Shown: piece after piece, positions 20,158 to 31,974 of the stretch
Numbering within the stretch: position 1 is the first letter of the stretch
Layout: every line of letters starts with the position of its first letter
Assembly (NCBI GenBank): GCA_022266195.1
Contig: WHVY01000001.1
Span: forward strand, 5,890,001 to 5,954,000
Origin: Tetranychus cinnabarinus
Lineage: Eukaryota > Arthropoda > Arachnida > Trombidiformes > Tetranychidae
Length of the DNA: 64,000 nucleotides
Reading direction: 5' to 3'
The notes under the pieces: generated by a model
What the model was told of the DNA's origin: nothing
Database searches by the model: none
Seen by the model: only the letters and a program-made list of their open reading frames with translations
Position numbers and translations under genes: made by a program

Positions 20158-22467
20158 ATGGAGACTAAAGCTCTAGGTAAGACCATTCTTAATATGTCTT
20201 GTCTCATTTGTTATTGTTTTACACTCCCATTTAATCAATTTGTTTTCTTTTTTTCAGAAAATGTCAATACTGAAAATGAACCTTATGTTGGTTTATCGGC
20301 ACGAGAAGAAGCCGATTTAGAGCGTTTGTTGTCCGATAAAGGATTAACAATTGAGAACGCTAAAGCTCTGACAGAACAGTTATCAAAAGAAGTATCTTCT
20401 CTTGATTATGTCAATATTCAGGACGTTATGGCTTCTGAAAAGCGTGTGGAAGCAGTTATTGAAGATCTTCAGTCAGCAATCGATGAAACAAAAACGTTGG
20501 AAGAAAAATTAGATCACTATCAAAGCTACCTTCGGAATGTCAGAGATATTGTGCTTCAAGTCCAGGAAAAAGAGACTCTGTATCAGATTGAAAATGAAAA
20601 TAGGAGAAAGCTGCTTGGAGAACTTGAATCACTCATTTCATCTTTACAATTTCCAGCTGATCAAGAAGTGTATTTGCAAAAAGGTGACATATCAACCGAG
20701 AAAGGTATTCGGATCGCCTTAGCAGCGGCAAATACTTTATCTGATTGCCTGAATGCCAATATACATCCAGCCTTACAGTATTTAAATGCTGTAAAAGAGC
20801 AGCAAAACAAACTTGGAGTTGTGCAATCTAAATTTGCAAACCGACTTTCATCCCATATCAATAACGTTTATCATCACGCCCTCAAAGAGTATGAAAATAA
20901 CTCATTAAATGATATAAATCCAAGAGATTTATTATTACCTTCGCATCAAACAATACACAATATTTTACTTCCCTTCAGTCCTCTTTCCAAGTGGCTAAAA
21001 GTTAACTGCTACCTAATCCACAAAGATTTGGGGGAAGCCTACATGAATGCTGTCAGCAGGATATATCAGAAAGAAATACTTATGTATTTTGAAGCAGTAA
21101 GGGAAAAATTGACCGGAGGACGAAGCACATTATCAAGTAATGATTCAAATGAAGGAAAGAGGAAACATTTCAATGTTGTCGGATTTGATAATACCAGGTT
21201 AAGTTCGAGTTATGGTGCTACAAATTTACAAGACATGACAGATTCCATTTCAAGAAGTTCAGAGCTCAGTTTCACCGAATGGGAAGAATTTGATTCGTGT
21301 TTTGAAAAGATGTTGAATGCAATTGACCCTTTTTGTCTTGCCGAACAACAATTTTGTATAACATTTTTTGATATTGATTCGCATGTACCATTTACAGGAC
21401 ATCATCGACGCAATTCATCCTGGTCTTCTCAGAGTCATTCAATTTCTGTCAGTCCATCACCATCAAATCCTAGTCAAAGCAGTGGGGAAATTATTGAACC
21501 TAAAAAGTCAGAGACACTTAGACTGCTTATGGCTGGAATATTTTCAATTTTAGAAAGTGAATTTTTGAAGTTTGTGTCATTTTACGACAGACAAGATGGC
21601 CTTTATTCAATGTATCTTTTAGCACGATTAACCCAACATGTTCTTTCAACTCAAGATACGGGAAGTTTTTTGGCTAAAACTTATGGGACAATATTAATCC
21701 AGGTGAAGCGTAATTTCGATAAGTTTATGCAGGCCCAGAAATCTGCAATCGAAGATGCCAAAGTTCCGAAAAAGGCCAAATGTGGTGTTTTAACTTTTAT
21801 CAGAGGCTTTGAGCAATTTGCTAAACAAGCTGAATCAGTATTCAAAGGTGTCTCTGCTCGACGAACTGACATTGATCGCTGGTATGTTACATTGATTCGA
21901 ACAATGTTTGACGCTATCGACAAACTTTCCATTGATCACCATAAAACACCAAGTGAAATAATTCGACTAGAAAATTACCATTATTTACACAACGTGCTCT
22001 GCACCTTAAAGATACAATGTTTAGAGGGTGAAAAAAAGGAAGCTAAACAAAGATACAATGAAGCTTTGAAGGACTACGTTTCTAGATATTTTGGTCGTCC
22101 CTTGGAAAAGTTGAATACGTTTTTTGAAGGTGTCCAGATGAAAGTTAATCAAGGTGTTAAAGCCGAAGAGGTTGGCTACCAATTAGCCTATAGTAAACAG
22201 GAGCTGCGAAAAGTCATCAAAGATTGTAGTTTGAAAGAAGTACGAAAAGGTTTGGAAGAAATGTATAAAAAAGTAGAAAAGCACGTTTGTGAACCAGATT
22301 CCACCTTGATTCAAGTTATTTGGCGATCTATGCAAGAAGAATTCATTTCCCAGTACAAATCTTTACAAGAAATGATTGAAAAATGTTATCCCGATGCTAA
22401 CATAACACTTTCCTTCACAATTGAAGATATTTTGCAAGTTTTTTCAGATATTGCCCAGTCACACTAA
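20158..22467 (+). CDS. EXOC1: Exocyst complex component 1 (Sec3), lacking N-terminal PH-like domain
   Basis: Exon 1 (20158-20176) encodes only METKAL plus one base; after an 81-base GT-AG intron, exon 2 (20258-22467) completes 742 residues. Sec3 is a subunit of the eight-protein exocyst that tethers secretory vesicles to the plasma membrane. The coiled-coil start (LSAREEADLE), the IQDVMASEK segment and the C-terminal rod (FNSLY-like DGLYSMYLL, KRNFDKFM, LEGEKKEAKQ, YQLAYSKQELRKVIKD, SIAQSH-like DIAQSH) match animal EXOC1 throughout. Typical EXOC1 has about 890 residues; the first 150, a PH-like fold that binds PIP2 and Rho GTPases, are absent. No such exon is visible upstream, where the PHGDH pseudogene lies. 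A distant 5' exon beyond what I can recognise remains possible. Confidence 0.92.
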   Translation: METKALGKTILNMSCLICYCFTLPFNQFVFFFSENVNTENEPYVGLSAREEADLERLLSDKGLTIENAKALTEQLSKEVSSLDYVNIQDVMASEKRVEAVIEDLQSAIDETKTLEEKLDHYQSYLRNVRDIVLQVQEKETLYQIENENRRKLLGELESLISSLQFPADQEVYLQKGDISTEKGIRIALAAANTLSDCLNANIHPALQYLNAVKEQQNKLGVVQSKFANRLSSHINNVYHHALKEYENNSLNDINPRDLLLPSHQTIHNILLPFSPLSKWLKVNCYLIHKDLGEAYMNAVSRIYQKEILMYFEAVREKLTGGRSTLSSNDSNEGKRKHFNVVGFDNTRLSSSYGATNLQDMTDSISRSSELSFTEWEEFDSCFEKMLNAIDPFCLAEQQFCITFFDIDSHVPFTGHHRRNSSWSSQSHSISVSPSPSNPSQSSGEIIEPKKSETLRLLMAGIFSILESEFLKFVSFYDRQDGLYSMYLLARLTQHVLSTQDTGSFLAKTYGTILIQVKRNFDKFMQAQKSAIEDAKVPKKAKCGVLTFIRGFEQFAKQAESVFKGVSARRTDIDRWYVTLIRTMFDAIDKLSIDHHKTPSEIIRLENYHYLHNVLCTLKIQCLEGEKKEAKQRYNEALKDYVSRYFGRPLEKLNTFFEGVQMKVNQGVKAEEVGYQLAYSKQELRKVIKDCSLKEVRKGLEEMYKKVEKHVCEPDSTLIQVIWRSMQEEFISQYKSLQEMIEKCYPDANITLSFTIEDILQVFSDIAQSH

Positions 22468-22735
22468 TGTAATAAAATAAATTAAACTGATTAAATAAAA
22501 TTTTAAAATTTGATAAATTGTTTACAAATGAAAAAATTGATGTTTTTATTTATTCAGCAAAAATTTGAATTGAATAGAGCGCTCTGAAGACAGTATTGAT
22601 ATCAGAGTGTATCGGATCTCTTTTGATTTAAATCCCTCACTTGTTCGCCATTACAATACAGTTTTTGTTCAATATAATTTCAATTGTGTTATTCCGTTTA
22701 ATTAATTGATTAAATCGTCTTTGTATTTGACAATC

Positions 22736-23690
22736 ATGGCCTCCAATTCACAAGCTTTGACTGTTTATCGTGAACTAGTAGCTGAATTCAACCGAAAACC
22801 ACCCAAACTTGATAATTGTCTTAAACTTCTTGACAAACTAAAGATCTTATTGACTCAATTGTCATTTCTACCCACCAACAATCAAGTCAATAAGCAAGAT
22901 TTGATTATTAGCCGAGACTGTTTGGAGATGGGTGCACAGATCAGTGTGGCTTGTAGAGACATAGTAGCATTCGAGCGATATCTATCGCAATTGAAATACT
23001 ACTATTTTGATTTCTGGTAAGTGTTATTGTTAAATTGTTATTTCTCTCTATTGACTTGATTTCTCATTTATTTTCTTATTTCAGTGATGAGCTACCAGAA
23101 TCTGCTTACAAATACCAACTGCTTGGATTAAATTTATTGTGTCTTTTATCTCAAAACCGGGTTGCCGAGTTCCATACAGTAAGCTGATCACTTCAAGATT
23201 GCTCAGCAATCATTGTTATAATATTTTACTAATAATTTTTTGCTTTTCTTTTTCTTTTTTAAAGGAGCTTGAACTGCTTCCAGCTCATGAAATTCAAAAC
23301 AACATCTACATCAAACACCCAGTCAACTTGGAGCAATGGTTGATGGAAGGTTGTTATAACAAAGTTTTCTTGTCAAAGGAGAATGTACCAGCTGAAAGTT
23401 ATGGCCATTTTGTGGACATTTTACTTGACACCGTGCGTGAAGAGATAGCTAATTGCTTAGAAAAAGCTTATGGAGCAATCAGCATACATGAAACTAATCG
23501 CATACTCTTCCTGAATAACATCAGCGATTTGAAGCAATTCGCATTTAAAAGAAACTGGAAGATAGATGACAAAATGCTCATTTTTGATGCTGCCAAGGAA
23601 AGCAAGCCTGTATTTTCATCTGAAATTCCTTGTGAACAATTAGCCTGTAAAGCACTAGAATATGCAAGGGAACTTGAAATGATCGTTTAA
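22736..23690 (+). CDS. PSMD8: 26S proteasome non-ATPase regulatory subunit 8 (Rpn12)
   Basis: Three exons (22736-23016, 23085-23178, 23265-23690) with GTAAGT/GTAAGC donors and CAG/AAG acceptors give 266 residues, matching the usual 257-290. Rpn12 is a lid subunit of the 19S regulatory particle and completes lid assembly before joining the base. Strong family matches include RDCLEMGAQISV, FERYLSQLKYYYFDF, LLGLNLLCLLSQNRVAEFHTELELLP, YIKHPVNLEQWLMEGCYNKVF, PAESYGHFVDILLDTVR (PCI-type region) and the conserved C-terminus YARELEMIV. The ATG was chosen because MASNSQALTVYREL starts where family members start and the upstream frame lacks ATG. It begins only 268 bases after the Sec3 stop on the same strand. 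Confidence 0.96.
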
Positions 23691-24006
23691 ATTTTCTAGT
23701 GTACGAAGTTGGCGATATAAAAAATAAAAATTGATTACAATAAGATCATGATTGTTTTAGTAATAAAAGATTAAGCGCAATTTTCTTACTTTGTTTTAAT
23801 TTATTTATTAATGATCGCTGATTTAATTGCTTTTAAATCTTCTAAATCGACTATTTATTTGACATAGCGCCATTCAGAAAATAAAATAGCCAGGTTGAAG
23901 TGCAATTTTAATATTCTTTGTGCTGTAACCTTTCACTGTTTGAAACCTAATAGTTTCGTAAAATCATGAACATTAGATCTTCTATTGTTTCTTAATTACC
24001 ATTTGT

Positions 24007-24303
24007 CTAGGGAATTCGAGTAAAAGATGGCCAAATCTTTCCTTTACAGCCTGAGGTCGGAAGACAAAACCCGATGTGAAACGTTGCATTGTAACGCAAT
24101 GAAAACCAATGTGGGTAAAGAGTTTGGTTGATTGGTAAAACTGATGCTGAGCAATAATGAGTTTCTTGAATCGTTAAGCATTGACTATAGCCTTCGAAAT
24201 CCGAGTATGATGATTCAAAAAACTTTGAAGGTATTAATCGAGTCGTGATTAATATTGAAAACAAACAATAGATCAAGTTAAAGATAAAACACAAATAATT
24301 CAA
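24007..24303 (-). pseudogene. Fragment of an NRF-domain (NRF-6-like) protein
   Basis: The frame reads a hydrophobic signal-like segment, then YSQCLTIQ, HYCSASVLP, and FHIGFCLPTSGC. This cysteine pattern matches the nose-resistant-to-fluoxetine domain of the gene at 3253-6065 (CLNL, KYCF, IGFCLPSTC). There is no ATG in frame and no acyltransferase part downstream, although a GTAAAG donor follows FCLPTSG. It is best explained as a relic or lone exon from a second NRF-6-like gene. An unrecognised spliced short secreted protein is an alternative. Confidence 0.5.
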
Positions 24304-24669
24304 GTACAGAATAGTAATATTTCGAAATGGTATAATTTGTAGCGATCGATAGTCAAAGTATGGCTGTTGAAACTGAGGCCAAGTATTTATTAAAGATCAT
24401 ATTGATACTATTATAATCATATTTAAGTCTCAATTTAAGTCCGATGTAATTGAAGTTGAAGTCAAAATTAGGTACCGAACATTAGATCCATTGTAAAAGG
24501 TCCTAAGAAGTACTTGGAATGAACATAAAAGAAATTTTGGCATGGGAAATGGACTTTTAAGATCTTTGCTGAACTGATGCCGAAACTTTCTTAAAGGTCT
24601 TTAAGCTATTATTAATAATTTTATTTGAGTCTCAATACATTATTATGTTAAAACATTGGGTTTTGTTAC

Positions 24670-26764
24670 TAAAAAGACACAAATAGCAACAATTGTTGCT
24701 TTTATGCACAAATTGAAACAAGTTGACAAAACACTAAAAGTAAAATGGACAAAAACGGGCAATGATTAACTTTTTGCGAATTTGAACTCTGTTAGCTTGC
24801 AGGGAATTAAAAACTGAATCCATTAGTTCGGTTCTGAAGCTTCTCCGATCTATATTCTTCGAGAAAATCGGGTTCAAAGTTGAAATTTCGATCGCTTTTT
24901 GTACAATAATGGAAGCAGATTTTTTCATGAAACTTCATTGTGCAGATGTTATTTTTGATAATGAATCAAAAAATGAACTTATTTTGAGAAATAAAATATC
25001 TCATTTTCTTTGAAACAGATAAGTTCGATTTTCACTAAAACTGAACTTTTTTTGCGACCGTTTAAGTTAGAGATCTGAAACTTGTGATTCAGCCATAAAA
25101 ATCAGTTAGAGACACCATGGACTGAGCGATTTTTTCAATTCATCAACAGTTTTCTCGATTTCGGCCATAAATCGGAAAACTTTGATCCTCGATATTTCGA
25201 GAATGGTGACACCTACAATCATCATCTCTTGCTCAAACGATACGTTTTATAATGGACTAAAACATATTAAACTATTGTATTATTCAAGATCTGTCCAAAA
25301 TAGTTATAGCATTTTATTGCATGTGTAATCAAATTGAAAATTCATTCGTAAAGTTAAATGGTTACTCCAACACAAATCTAGTTTGTTGAAAGGATTTTCA
25401 TTATTGAAAATTTTCAGTCACATTACATTATTTTTCATGATAAAATGTATTGTTTGAGCAAGAAATGATGATTGTGGATGCCACCATTCTCGAAATATCG
25501 AGGTCCAAAGTTTTCCAGTCAATGACCAAAATCGAGAGAACTATTGATAAATTGAAAGAATTGTTCAGTCCATCGTTTGACCAACTCATTTTTATGGATG
25601 CATCATAAGTTTCAGATCTCTAAATTACACGGTCACAAAAAAAGTTCCGTTTAAGTGAAAATCGAACTTAGCTGTTTTAAAGAAAATGTGATAATTTATT
25701 TCTCAAAATAGACTCATTTTCTGGTTCACCATCAAAAATAACATCTCTACAATGAAGTTTCATCAAGAAATCTGCTTCCGTTATCGTACAAAAAGCGATC
25801 AAAGTTTCAACTTCGAACCCTATTTTCTCGAGGAATAAAGATCGGAGAAGCTTTCAAACCATACTGATGGATCCAGTTTTTAATTCCCTACAAGCTGACA
25901 AAGTTTAAATTCACAATAAGTCAATTATTACACATTTTCGCCCATTTTTGTTTCAGCGTTTTGTCAGTTTGTGCATAAAAGCAACTATTGTTGCTATTTG
26001 TGTCTTTTTGCTGCTTTTATGCACAAACTGACAAAACGCTGAAACAAAAATGGGCAAAACGGGTAATTATTATTAATATTAATTTCTTGCAAGTTTGCAT
26101 TCTGTAAATTTGGAGAGAATTAAAAACTGAATCCATCAGTATGGTTTGAATGCTTCTCCGATCTTTATTCCTCGAGAAAATAGGGTTCGAAGTTGAAACT
26201 TTGATCGCTTTTTGTACGATAACGGAAGCAGATTTCTTGATGAAACTTCATTGTAGAGATGTTATTTTTGATGGTGAACCAGAAAATGAGTCTATTTTGA
26301 GAAATAAATTATCACATTTTCTTTAAAACAGCTAAGTTCGATTTTCACTTAAACGGAACTTTTTTTGTGACCGTGTAATTTAGAGATCTGAAACTTATGA
26401 TTCATCCATAAAAATGAGTTGGTCAAACGATGGACTGAACAATTCTTTCAATTTATCAATAGTTCTCTCGATTTTGGTCATTGACTGGAAAACTTTGGAC
26501 CTCGATATTTCGAGAATGGTGGCATCCACAATCATCATTTCTTGCTCAAACAATACATTTTATTATGAACAATAATGTAATGTGACTGAAAATTTTCAAT
26601 AATGAAAATCCTTTCAACAAACTAGATTTGTATTGGAGTAATCATTTAACTTTACGAATGAATTTTCAATTTGACAACACATGCAATAAAATGCTATAAC
26701 TATCATATTTTGGACAGATCTTGAATAATACAATAGTTTAATATGTTTTAGTCCATTATAAAAT
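24670..26764. repeat. Three-copy foldback repeat (A direct, B inverted, C direct)
   Basis: Unit B (about 25245-26008) is a near-perfect inverted copy of unit C (about 26009-26764), so the two can form a 750-base stem centred near 26008. Unit A (24670-25243) is in the same orientation as C but more diverged. All share blocks such as CTTCTCCGATCT, GATCGCTTTTTGTAC and CTCGATATTTCGAGAATGG. A diverged fourth copy lies at 11900-12330. There are short frames (up to 64 residues, minus) but nothing with a recognisable function. Confidence 0.9.
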
Positions 26765-28360
26765 CGAAGATTTTGCTGTAAGAATTGTGATTCTGAGATT
26801 ATGGATCAAATGAGTTTCTGATCTCAAGGTTTATCCATGTAGTCCTTTTTACATAAAATATTTTCTCAACGAAAAAATTCATTGCAGTATCATCTTTAGA
26901 GCTTCATTAATTATTGTTTTGAGTTTATCTTGATCGTTAGGTGATTAGTCTAGTCATTTTTTGGTAGCATTTGACTCATGTTTTCGGGGGATCAATGCTT
27001 GGTGAACTTGCCTATTTATCTGCAATCGAGTTCAATCAGTACGAATTGGGTGTGTTTTTAGTGAAATCGGTGTACTACCGATTCTTTTTGTAGGAGGTGA
27101 TCAAAGGAATTATCTTAGCAAATTAATGAATCATCGATTAAAAAGGTCTAAGGGTCAAAAGGCTTTGTAAATATAAATGAACATTGGAATTAGATAATTG
27201 ATAATTAAAAGATTCTATATTTAACTCTAACATAAGTTGTTATATTTACAATTAGTTCAGTTGATTCAACCGTCTAATGTTCAGAATGATTGAGATAAAA
27301 ATGAAGATGTTTAGGAAACAATACAAAGCAATTTATTTTCACATGACTTTGACCGTTTTCATTGTTATCAATTCTTATTCTGAAAAAGATGACTATTTCA
27401 AATAAAATAGTCAACTGATGCACATTTCACAGCTTTTATTCAACACCCTTTAAGTTATTAAAGTCAATTTATCATGATTAAATCGCTTCGGGGTTCACCC
27501 AATTGTAATCTCACAGATCTTGTAAAATATATAAATAAATATCTCATCAATGGATTGGTTTAACTCTCATTTAACACGTTAACTACAACTTTTACCTCAT
27601 AAATTATCAAACTTAAAGTTCCTTAATTGCTTTTTCATTCATGATTTGTTAACCTTGACCCAGAGTTAACTTGAATTTTTATCTGCTTCCTTTTCAAGGT
27701 TCAACGCACTTGTGTTTACTTGAATTTTGTGAAATATCGACTGTTATAACTGTTTCCAGTAATAAACAACCTCGTAAAAAATAAGTCCATTAAACAACAA
27801 TTAACAATAAACATCGGAAGCTTGGCGAGTCAGCAGTTTTTCCCATTGAGTTTCCCTTTGAAAGCTAATTGTTTTCATCTAGGTGAGTCTAGTATTTGAT
27901 TCATTTGACATTTCCAGCCTTGAATTGATTTATTTGTTGATTGCTGATCAACTCTTTGAAATGCCTTTGCATTATGATGAACAGAGACTTATAATGAATT
28001 ATTTATTCGACTGGAAAAATTGATCTGGAAAAACAACTGGTTATGAAGGAAAGATCATGAGATATAATGTGGATAGTGATGACGATGATGAAGAAGAATT
28101 AAGAAGAAAAATGGAAGAAAAAATGGGAGATGAACTTTGTTAGTAACCCACCTGTACACAGTCATTGATGTAACAGTCATTTGTGGATGTGAGTTGGTTT
28201 GACTTGTTTGGAGATTAGTGTTAACCCATCTTTCTCTTCCTGGATTTTTGTGCATTTTAATTATTTTGTTTTAATTTTTTGTGTTTTAAATCAATTTTAT
28301 CACCGTATTGTGTTTTCATTTTTGTTTTCAATTAGATTTCATCTTTATAATAAGATCAAA
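26765..28360. other. Intergenic region with the 5' end of acyl-CoA dehydrogenase copy 2
   Basis: No gene is seen. A GAT/GAA-rich purine run lies at 28070-28130. The last 150 bases are T-rich, as in other upstream regions here, and probably hold the 5' untranslated region. Confidence 0.5.
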
Positions 28361-29782
28361 ATGTCTTCCCTTTTAACAAAATTTGCTCCTCTTCGGTCAT
28401 CTGGTTTGCTTAGCCTTTCTCGCCCTTTGTTGTTTACCTCAAAGCTTCATGCTCAAGCAAGCAAATTTGATGACAAACGTGAGTCACAAGGACTTTGTTT
28501 TGAACATTCTGAAGAATCTAAGAGTTACATTGAACTTGCTTCTAAATTTGTGAGGGATGAGATTATACCCAAAGCTGGACATTATGATAAAACTGGTGAA
28601 TATCCATGGGATGTTATAAAGAAAGCTCATTCACTTGGTTTACTCAACCTATTTGTGCCAGCTCAATATGGCGGACCTGGACTTTCACTGGTGGATAATT
28701 TGCTAATAAGTGAAGAGATTGCTTATGGTTGTACAGGTATTGGAACTGCATTTATTACCAATGCTCTGGCTGGGTCACCAATTTTATTTCATGGATCTGA
28801 AATGTTGAAAAATAAATACCTTGGATGGCTTACATCTGAACCCATTATGGCTTCCTATTGTGTCACTGAACCAGGAACTGGTTCTGATGTATCTGGTTTA
28901 AAAACAAAAGCTGTCAAGGTTGATGAGAAAAATTGGGCTATTAATGGGCAAAAAATGTGGATAACTAATGCTGGAATGGCCTCTTTTTATTTTGTTTTGA
29001 CCCGAACAAATCCTGACCCAAATGCTAAGCAAAGTGAAGCTTTTACTGGATTTGTTGTCGACAGGAATACACCTGGAATTACTGTTGGCCGTAAAGAGGA
29101 AAACATGGGCCAGAGGTGTTCAGATACCAGAGGGTTAACCTTTGAAAATGTTATAGTACCGTCAGAAAATATGGTTGGACCTGAAGGTAAAGGTTTCATT
29201 GTAGCCATGTCAGCGTTTGACTTTACTCGACCTGCTGTTGCTGCTGCGGCTGTTGGTTTAGCAAGAAGATGCCTTGATGAAGCGTCTAAATACGCATTGG
29301 AAAGGAAAGCGTTTGGTCAGGTAAATTCATAATTACTGTTAATATTAGAGAATGTTTTGATTATGTTACTAACAATTTAATCGTGGATAAAATTCAAACC
29401 AGGCTAATTTATTTTTTGTTTTTTGATTTTTTTCTTGCAGCCTATTGCAAACTATCAAGCAATACAATTTAAATTGGCTGAAATGATGATTGGAGTTGAA
29501 ACTGCTCGATTAGCTTATCTTAAAGCCGGCTGGCTTCATGATCGAGGTGAAAAAAATACACTTATGGCTTCAATTGCTAAATGTTATGCTGCTTCAATAG
29601 CCAATCGATCAGCAACTGAAGCTGTCCAAGTTTTCGGTGGAGCCGGATTTAATTGTGACTATCCCGTTGAAAAGCTTTACCGAGATGCCAAAATATTGCA
29701 AATCTATGAAGGAACTGAAGAGATCCAAAAAATTGTGATTGCCAGGGAACACATTAAACACATGAAAACATTAGCACATTAA
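28361..29782 (+). CDS. ACADM: Medium-chain acyl-CoA dehydrogenase (copy 2), mitochondrial
   Basis: Two exons (28361-29320 and 29441-29782) with a GTAAAT donor and TTCTTGCAG acceptor give 433 residues. The intron lies at the same codon boundary (after AFGQ) as in copy 1 at 15044-17246. The presequence MSSLLTKFAPLRSSGLLSLSR is basic, hydroxylated and free of acids. Family motifs: YDKTGEYPWD, YCVTEPGTGSDVSG, QKMWITNAG, MGQRCSDTRG and QIYEGT with the catalytic Glu. It differs from copy 1 in the presequence and at many scattered residues, for example CDYPVEKLYRDAK against AEYPVEKLMRDAK and a longer end HMKTLAH, so this is an old duplication. Both copies look functional; they may differ in expression or chain-length preference. 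Confidence 0.94.
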
Positions 29783-30444
29783 GCATCACCTTCATGATTA
29801 CCGATCAATCATTATATCAATCATCATCTGGAAAACTATTTAATACAATGTATTATATTTATGTTAATTATTTTCATGTATATTTTATGAATGAATCAAT
29901 TTTACATTATTTTATCCCTATTCACATGTTAAATTTTTTCACGCAATGCTGGTGCTCTTGATTTGTGTACGAACTGATCTGATTTCTTAAAAGACAAAGA
30001 AAAGAACGTTCAATTTCTAGGAAAGAATGAGTGTTCATTTTTAAAACTCAAGCTGAATTCCCATGTCAGACAATTTCATTCATCATCTCTCATCTCAAAC
30101 GAATAACAAACTTAATTAACTTGAATGAGAAAGCAAGGTTACACAATATCATAATCATCAAAACAAGATATTATCATAACAGGATATTATTCAATGATAA
30201 ACTGATTAAAATGAACTAAAGTTAGAAAATAATCAATGAAAGAATCAAAATAATTATTTCAAATCAATGAAATTTTTTAAATTATTTTATTATTCATTGA
30301 TAAAGATGAAAATTGAGTTATTTTTTTGTTTTGTGAGCTTTTGTGAAAATGGCGAATCACTGATCAAGAAATATACATGGTTATCAGACTACCAAATCTT
30401 AATGTGCATTGAATAATGAATTGAGTATTTTTTCCGCTTGTCCT
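29783..30444. other. Convergent intergenic region
   Basis: This lies between the 3' ends of copy 2 (plus) and the aminopeptidase-like gene (minus). It is AT-rich with stops in all frames. I looked here for a missing metallopeptidase domain of the minus-strand gene and did not find one. Confidence 0.6.
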
Positions 30445-31737
30445 TCAGAGTATATTATCAAATTGAATCATCTGGAGGATGCTTTCTCCTTTCTTTCTCA
30501 TCGCTTCCTCAATAACATAATCCATTCTTATAACTTTGATTTTATTTTGACGAGATCCGAATGACATTAAGCGATCAAAAGACGATTCGAGTGGATACCC
30601 GGAAAAAGTACGTTTATCTGGACGATGACTTGGTCCTGTAATGAAAAGAGATGCTGGAATCCATTTGAATTTGCCATTGGCATTTAATAATTTTCGGTTC
30701 GTTGGTATCAAATCATGAAGGCTTTTGCTTGCAAGAGTATCCATCTAAATTAGTTGTAAAAGGTGAGATGAGAAAGGTTGATTAGAACTTGAAGATAATT
30801 CAGAGAAATTATTAGAAATTATATTCAAATATTTACCCAAATTTTAGTTGTATTACTTTCCAATACGAGTTTATGTAGAAATTCTGTTAATGAGTTGTAA
30901 TCCCACAGTTCGATAATACCATCAGGATAGACACAAGTATTTAAGTATTCACGAAGCTCACGAGTTATCAAGGATGAATCCATAAATAGACTGTAAAAGT
31001 GGAAAGGTTAATATTTGACTGAAATTGTTTCTTATAGGTATTTAACAATGAACTTACTATATGGTCTTCATTGAGATAATGGCACAACCTTGGAAGGCAA
31101 CGTCTTGTCCATTGACTTGAGATTGAATTTTTAACAAAAAACAAACTTCTTCTGAGTAAGGTATTACCATGTAATCAGCCTTTTCTTTCCTCATTTTGTC
31201 TCGAAATTTTTTTATCGTTATTTTAAAGCTTTCAACAGACTCGCAAGGATCAGGTGTTATTGGATTCATTGGCGGTAATGGTCTATTAGTCCAAATGAGA
31301 TCAACAGGATTAGGTGAAACAGGGATCAATTTATTATCTTTAGGTTGTAAAAAATCGATGAGAAATTCCCAAATTGTATGAGAAGTTATCTTAGGATCAA
31401 ATCCAACCCTAACTCCTTTTGGCAACATGGTAAAGGAACGATAATACGACTTGAGTAAGATAGGACTTACGTCGGATACAATAAAAGTCCAGTCAGGATA
31501 GAGTTGACTCATTACTTGATCATAAAAGTCAGGATCACAAATGAAGAAAGCATTTTCCATAGTTACAATGGCAAGTCCATGTGAACCAGAGAAACCAGTC
31601 AAAAATTGTATGTACCTATCTCTGTCGGCAATATTTTTAGGAGTTATCCAATCATCACAATAGATCACAAATGCGTCCAATGGTCCATCATTATAAGATG
31701 ACATAAAATCACGGATTTTAGTCAATTTGTCAGTCAT
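30445..31737 (-). CDS. Xaa-Pro aminopeptidase-like protein lacking the catalytic domain
   Basis: Three exons (31737-31058, 30990-30837, 30744-30445), all GT-AG and in phase, encode 377 residues. The N-terminal two-thirds match the creatinase-like domains of cytosolic Xaa-Pro aminopeptidase 1: YIQFLTGFSGSHGLAIV, GVRVGFDPKI, LIPVSPNPVDLIWTNRP and the second-domain start VESFKITIKKFRDKM. A complete enzyme has about 620 residues and a C-terminal M24 domain with five metal ligands (Asp, Asp, His, Glu, Glu). Here the sequence leaves the family after KWIPASLFI, continues about 70 unrelated residues and stops; no ligand motif is present. It is therefore unlikely to be a peptidase and may act as a binding partner or decoy, or be a decaying duplicate. 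The intact reading frame and splice sites argue against simple decay. Confidence 0.8.
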
Positions 31738-31974
31738 ATTTCATAAATTGATAAATCAATTTAAATCTATTTGAAATATAAAAATAAACAGTTTAAAGGT
31801 AACACTTTTCAATTCACAAACTACAATTGTATTCAAGTTGAACGCATACCGGCATGGATTGTTTCATTATTTCACTCTAGACAGTAATATGGGTATCGAA
31901 TATCGGACTCGATATGAAGAGCGGCACATTCAAGCTTGAACCCAAAAAGTATGACTGACAGACTTTTTAAGGCG

